The notes under the pieces are model-generated. The model ran no database searches, was not told where the DNA came from, and saw nothing but the letters and a program-made list of their open reading frames with translations. Shown in pieces: positions 59,971 through 64,000 of a DNA stretch of 64,000 nt (within the stretch, counting starts at the first letter, position 1; each line of letters starts with the position of its first letter). A program made the translations under genes and the position numbers. The stretch lies in NCBI GenBank assembly GCA_902789325.1, contig CADANN010000003.1, positions 1 through 64,000 of the forward strand. The letters run 5' to 3'. This DNA comes from an uncultured Spirochaetaceae bacterium (GTDB taxonomy: Bacteria > Spirochaetota > Spirochaetia > Treponematales > Treponemataceae).

Positions 59971-61800
59971 CTATTTTTTGTTTTTAGAATTCTTTTTCTT
60001 TTTTTTATCTGATTTCTTTGATTTTTTGATTTTGCGTTCGCTTGGAATGTAATCCCATTCTTCAAAAATGAACCATGCATAAACACAACAGAGAACAAAA
60101 ATCACAATGCACAGATAAGGAAGCCAGTTTCCAAAGCGTGCGTAAGTAGTCATTTTGTGCTCATAGACTGGAACATCATAAACAATAGATGATTCTTCAA
60201 ACAGTGGCTGATCTGCAATTACTTTTCCAGCCGGATCTACCACTACAGAATAACCTGCGTTAGCCGAACGAATAAGAGTTGTACGGTATTCAATTGCCCT
60301 GTAAGAAGCAATGACAAAATGTTGAATTTCGCTTGAACGTTTGAGAGACCAGGAATCATCAGTTATATTTACAAAAAGCTCGCAGCCGTTGAGGAAAAGT
60401 GGGCGCATAATATCTGTAAAAGCATCATCAAAGCAGATTGGAGTTGAAAGCCTTACCGTATATGGTGTTTTTTCTTCAAGCTTTTGCTGCATATAATCTT
60501 TATTCAAATCTATATCTTTTACAGCAGGCAGCTTAAAGTTTTCGGTTACGCGGCATGGAACATCAAAATAAACATACTGGTCACCTGGAGTCCAGCCTGC
60601 AGAAATACCTACAACTTTTTCCATAAAAGCATGAATTGCGGGAACTTCCATAAATGGCAGGGCTTCTGCAAAAGGAACAAGATGATTTTTTGCATAGTAG
60701 CCGCGGTAATGTCCATCTTCATCAAAAAGAAGGGCAGAATTATAATATTCTCTGCGAGAGACTTTTTTCCCATTTTGCATAAATTTTCGGGAGCGGGTTA
60801 CTGAGCCTCCAAAAATACAAGGCACTTTTATGTCTTTTACAAATTCTACAAGAGGTTTTTCTGGCGGGAACCAGGTGTAATAGTTTTCTCCACCCGGGAA
60901 GTTTTTATGCAGACAGCCTTCGCTCCATATTACAAGGTCTGCTTTTCTATCCTGCATTTTCAGTTCATCTATTTTTTCTTGGGTGAGTCTTTGAGAAACC
61001 AGAATAGATTTTTCATCTGAATCTTCATCCCATGGATTACTGTTCTGCTGTACTAAAATTGCGGTAAGCTCTTTTATAGGCTTTCGTACTATATCATACT
61101 GAACAAGTCCGTGAAAAAGCATAAGGGCAAGAAGCATTCCCAGCAGTTTTGCCATTTGAACTGTCTGGCAGTATTTTGTTTTCTGGAGACTGTAATTCCC
61201 GTAATAAAGCATAAGGAATTCTGCAGCTATTGCATTAAACATTATGATTACAAAAGTAATGCCGTAAGTACCGGTAACAGAAGCTGTCTGCATTAAAAGC
61301 GGCCATTTGTACATTGCAGAAGAAACAGTTCCCCATGGGTAGCCTAAAAATCCTGATGATTTAGCCCATTCATAAAGAGTGTATATTGCTGCAAAATATA
61401 ATATGCGGAAAACCGGTGACTGAAAAATCTGAAGCTTTAATGAGTTTTCATTCAGCTTATTTTGAGAACCGCTGGAATAATAAGGCAGAAAAAAATATAA
61501 ACCGAAAGCGCCACCTATACAGGCTGTACCTAATGCAGATGCTCCAAGTGTAAAAATTGCAAAATCCTTAAAATATGCCAGCCAGAAACTTGAAACTAAA
61601 TGAGTTGTAAGCGTTTGTAAAAAGAAGGCAAAAAAGGCCAGCTTAAAATCTTTTATTTTATTAAAAATCAGATATAACGGAATAAATGAAATTAAAGTAA
61701 AGACAGGACACCCAAAAAGGTAGAATTCGTTTGGAATTGCCGCTGAAAGCATAAAACCTGAGAAAACCGAAGAAAAAATAACTTGTAAAATCAATTCCAT
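59971..61800 (-). CDS. lnt: Apolipoprotein N-acyltransferase
   Basis: Adds the third acyl chain to lipoproteins in the inner membrane, fitting the many lipoproteins in this window. 609 residues: about seven N-terminal membrane helices (residues 1-235), a carbon-nitrogen-hydrolase domain with Glu in LVIWSEGCLHK, Lys in YAKNHLVPFAEALP and Cys in STPICFDDAF, and a final membrane helix. The C-terminus ends in a strongly basic Lys/Ser tail. Length exceeds E. coli Lnt (512). Confidence 0.93.
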   Translation of the reverse strand: MELILQVIFSSVFSGFMLSAAIPNEFYLFGCPVFTLISFIPLYLIFNKIKDFKLAFFAFFLQTLTTHLVSSFWLAYFKDFAIFTLGASALGTACIGGAFGLYFFLPYYSSGSQNKLNENSLKLQIFQSPVFRILYFAAIYTLYEWAKSSGFLGYPWGTVSSAMYKWPLLMQTASVTGTYGITFVIIMFNAIAAEFLMLYYGNYSLQKTKYCQTVQMAKLLGMLLALMLFHGLVQYDIVRKPIKELTAILVQQNSNPWDEDSDEKSILVSQRLTQEKIDELKMQDRKADLVIWSEGCLHKNFPGGENYYTWFPPEKPLVEFVKDIKVPCIFGGSVTRSRKFMQNGKKVSRREYYNSALLFDEDGHYRGYYAKNHLVPFAEALPFMEVPAIHAFMEKVVGISAGWTPGDQYVYFDVPCRVTENFKLPAVKDIDLNKDYMQQKLEEKTPYTVRLSTPICFDDAFTDIMRPLFLNGCELFVNITDDSWSLKRSSEIQHFVIASYRAIEYRTTLIRSANAGYSVVVDPAGKVIADQPLFEESSIVYDVPVYEHKMTTYARFGNWLPYLCIVIFVLCCVYAWFIFEEWDYIPSERKIKKSKKSDKKKKKNSKNKK

Positions 61801-61878
61801 TATATTATTATTTTAACAATATACATTGAAAAATTTCAAGGTAAAATAGGGTAATTAATAAAGAGGGGGATCCAATAA

Positions 61879-63060
61879 ATGAAAGCAGTAAATGATGCAC
61901 ACGAATTGGAATACGGTGGAAAACCCGACATCGTAGCAAAAGCACCGGGACGTTTTCATCTCATAGGTGAGCATTCCTGGTTTTTCAAAGATAAGACAAT
62001 GTCAATGGCAGTAAATCTGCCTATATATGTTGCCGTTTCAAAACGTGATGATACTTCGATAAAGTTTTATTTTCATCAGCTTAATGAACGAAAGAAAGCA
62101 AGCCTAACATCCTTAAAGATGAAAAAGGAAGACCGGTGGGCAAATGCGGTAAAAGCGATTGTCTATGGTTTTACGTCTGGTGGCTTTACGCTTGGGGGAA
62201 TGAATATCACGATTTACAGTGAAACACTTCCTTCTGCGGGATTCGGTATCACTACGGCGGTAAAGGCTGCTGCGGCAGTCGCAATCAAATCGCTCTTCGA
62301 ACTAAACTGTTCGGATATGGAGCTTCTTCAAGTCATAGAGCGCGGTAACAGACGCTTCCTTCAAAATAACAACTACATTGCAGATAACTTTGCAGCACTT
62401 TTTTCCAAGAAAAATAATATAATCATTACAGATCACTTCAAAAACACATGGGACTATGTTCCTTTTAATTTCGAAGATAAAAAGGTTCTTCTGGTTGATA
62501 CCAAGGTTCCACGAGTAACTGTATGGAACGAAGAAACTCTGCATGAGCCACAGTATGCGCTTATTATGGGAGACCTTCGTGAACGAAAGCCAAATATTTA
62601 TGGTGGCTGGCGTTATATAGACGATGTAACTGATATAAACCTGCAGCTTTCAGTTGTTAGTGAAGATGTACGCCGTAAGCTCCTTTCAGTTTTGTATGAG
62701 CATAATGATATTCTTGCTGCTCGCGAAGGAATTGAAAAAGGTGACTTCTTTAAGTTTGCCCGTGCTGTAAATCACAGCCATGAAACTATGCGCGATATGT
62801 TTAATATTTCGTGTCCGGAAATTGACTGGATTTTGAAACGCGTAAATGAGCTGGAACCTAACCTGGACTTTGTGCGTAACCCTGTAACCTGTGGTCGTAT
62901 CACCGGAAAAGGTTTTGGACGCTGTCTTTATGCTATCATGCGCGAAGGCGATATGGATAACTTTAAAGCTAAGATTGCAGAGTTTGAAAAGATATTCGGT
63001 TTCCATCCTGATGTATATGAAGTTGAACCGGCAGACGGTGCTTCTATCGTAAAGGATTAG
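61879..63060 (+). CDS. Galactokinase-family GHMP kinase
   Basis: GHMP superfamily sugar kinase of 393 residues. The galactokinase-type start PGRFHLIGEHSWFF (canonical GRVNLIGEHTDY) is near residue 25, the ATP-binding motif LPSAGFGITTAVKAAAA near 115, and the C-terminal motif 3 GRITGKGFGRCLYAI near 340. The changes from the galactokinase consensus in the first motif leave the sugar substrate uncertain (galactose, N-acetylgalactosamine or another hexose). surE begins 3 bases after its stop. Confidence 0.8.
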   Translation: MKAVNDAHELEYGGKPDIVAKAPGRFHLIGEHSWFFKDKTMSMAVNLPIYVAVSKRDDTSIKFYFHQLNERKKASLTSLKMKKEDRWANAVKAIVYGFTSGGFTLGGMNITIYSETLPSAGFGITTAVKAAAAVAIKSLFELNCSDMELLQVIERGNRRFLQNNNYIADNFAALFSKKNNIIITDHFKNTWDYVPFNFEDKKVLLVDTKVPRVTVWNEETLHEPQYALIMGDLRERKPNIYGGWRYIDDVTDINLQLSVVSEDVRRKLLSVLYEHNDILAAREGIEKGDFFKFARAVNHSHETMRDMFNISCPEIDWILKRVNELEPNLDFVRNPVTCGRITGKGFGRCLYAIMREGDMDNFKAKIAEFEKIFGFHPDVYEVEPADGASIVKD

Positions 63061-63063
63061 CCA

Positions 63064-63828
63064 ATGAATATCCTGCTTACAAATGATGATGGTATACAGG
63101 CTAAGGGATTAAATATACTGGCGGAACGGCTGGAAAAAGACGGTCACAATGTTTATGTAGTTGCTCCAGATTCTAACCGTTCTGCAGTTTCACATCATAT
63201 AACTATGTGGAATACCAATACACTAAAAAAGACTGGAGATAACAGATGGGCATGTTCAGGTTATCCTTCTGACTGTGTATGTGTAGGCCTTGAAAGCGAC
63301 CTTTTTGATTTTAAGTTTGATGTTGTGATTTCTGGAATCAATCAGGGAGCAAATATGGGAACCGATATTGTGTATTCGGGAACCTGCGGGGCTGCACGTC
63401 AGGCTGTATTGAACGGAGTGCCTGGAATTGCGCTTAGTGTAGATCCTTTAATCTGGTCTGATGAAAATCTTAAAAATATGAAATATGAAGCTCTGGCAGA
63501 TTTTGCTGCTAAAAATCTTGAAGAGCTTATAAAACTTGCAAATACTGATGTACCGCGTATTTTTGTAAATGTAAACGGTGCTTCACGAGATTCGTACCTG
63601 GGCGTAAAATATTGTAAATCTTTATGTATTCGCGATTATGGTGATAAGCTTAAGATTGTTGATAATAACGGTATAACAGAAGCACACTTTGTGCCGGGCG
63701 GAGCTATACCTCGGGAAGATAAAACCTGCGATGCATACGTTGTAAAAGATGGATATATAGCAGTTTCTCGTGTATATGCAGAGCCTTTAGCTGCAGAAAT
63801 AGTGGACGGTATGCCATTTAAGTTGTAA
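63064..63828 (+). CDS. surE: 5'/3'-nucleotidase SurE
   Basis: Metal-dependent phosphatase for nucleoside monophosphates and exopolyphosphate. The 254-residue protein starts with NILLTNDDGIQAKGL (the catalytic DD pair at residues 8-9), then VVAPDSNRSAVSHHIT, SGINQGANMGTDIVYSGTCG and AARQAVLNGVPGIALS, each a core SurE motif. Spaced 3 bases from the GHMP kinase, so both are in one operon; the TPR gene at the end of the window may follow. Confidence 0.95.
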   Translation: MNILLTNDDGIQAKGLNILAERLEKDGHNVYVVAPDSNRSAVSHHITMWNTNTLKKTGDNRWACSGYPSDCVCVGLESDLFDFKFDVVISGINQGANMGTDIVYSGTCGAARQAVLNGVPGIALSVDPLIWSDENLKNMKYEALADFAAKNLEELIKLANTDVPRIFVNVNGASRDSYLGVKYCKSLCIRDYGDKLKIVDNNGITEAHFVPGGAIPREDKTCDAYVVKDGYIAVSRVYAEPLAAEIVDGMPFKL

Positions 63829-63859
63829 AATAGTATAGATAAATAAAAGGGTGGGGAAA

Positions 63860-64000
63860 TTGCAGAACAATACGATTTTAGATGAAGGGAAAATCCTTTA
63901 TTCTCAGAAAAAATATAAGAAGGCATTGGCTTTCTTTCTGGCTCTTCCATCAGATTCCACAGCAGATAAATTAGAGGTCTCTTATTATCTTGGGCTTTGC
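63860..64000 (+). CDS. TPR-type protein, 3' end outside the window
   Basis: The frame is open to the last base. I read it from TTG 63860 (GTGGGG region before it; a GTG at 63851 is also possible): 47 residues with LDEGKILYSQKKYKKALAFF and LEVSYYLGLC, the A-x-x-x-Y-x-x-G pattern of tetratricopeptide helices. No signal peptide. Too short for a functional call. Confidence 0.6.
   Translation, partial: MQNNTILDEGKILYSQKKYKKALAFFLALPSDSTADKLEVSYYLGLC

Overview
The window is a piece of a Treponema-type spirochaete chromosome, most like a gut or rumen treponeme. Evidence for this: class B periplasmic flagellin genes beside fliD; a flgN-flgK-flgL-fliW-csrA operon behind a sigma-28 promoter; many short lipoproteins with loose spirochaetal lipoboxes; AT-rich DNA; and an anaerobic (class III) ribonucleotide reductase. 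Gene order around tsaB-tsaE-(PilZ)-fliD-flaG-flaB resembles what I recall of treponemal genomes; I did no database comparison.

Layout. 1-10 kb: end of lepB, then secA, a lipoprotein and small-gene cluster with a Nudix hydrolase, a NeuB-type synthase, coaX and hisS. 10-14.2 kb: an accessory island with an Rpn-type nuclease gene, a repeat-built lipoprotein, a VapBC-like pair whose toxin has an in-frame stop, a textbook integron attC site, a frameshifted exonuclease-like gene, a second degraded attC-like site and a GC-rich repeat. 14.2-20.4 kb: rimP-nusA-infB-rbfA with a terminator-like leader hairpin, and an inverted truB. 20.4-30.8 kb: envelope proteins, tRNA-Val, an AI-2E family permease, serS, a SIMPL lipoprotein, a TPR lipoprotein and a short SMC. 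30.9-36.7 kb: a glycosyltransferase, a DEAD-box helicase and tig-clpP-clpX. 36.7-38 kb: a minus-strand tRNA cluster (Gly, Gly, Leu, Arg, His, Lys) around one small plus-strand lipoprotein. 38-53.5 kb: an adenylate cyclase and the flagellar region, with fliW-csrA, two flagellins with structured leaders, and a sigma-54 promoter in front of an unrecognised sigma-factor-like protein. 53.5-64 kb: rdgB, a DHH phosphoesterase, the class III RNR genes with nrdR, lnt, a GHMP kinase, surE and the start of a TPR gene.

How the parts fit. The most striking system is the class III RNR. The nrdD product stops right after its C-terminal Cys-rich Zn site and has no glycyl-radical loop. The next gene downstream encodes that loop (RIVGY) on a separate small protein fused to a CPNC glutaredoxin-like domain, followed by nrdG. 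NrdR-box-like palindromes lie upstream of both transcription units. In the flagellar region, FliW and CsrA are encoded close to flagellin genes, and one flagellin leader carries a hairpin with the preferred CsrA loop plus a second GGA in its ribosome binding site. This suggests FliW-CsrA control of flagellin translation. The attC-bearing stretch shows that integron-type gene cassettes have entered this chromosome, although no integrase lies in the window.
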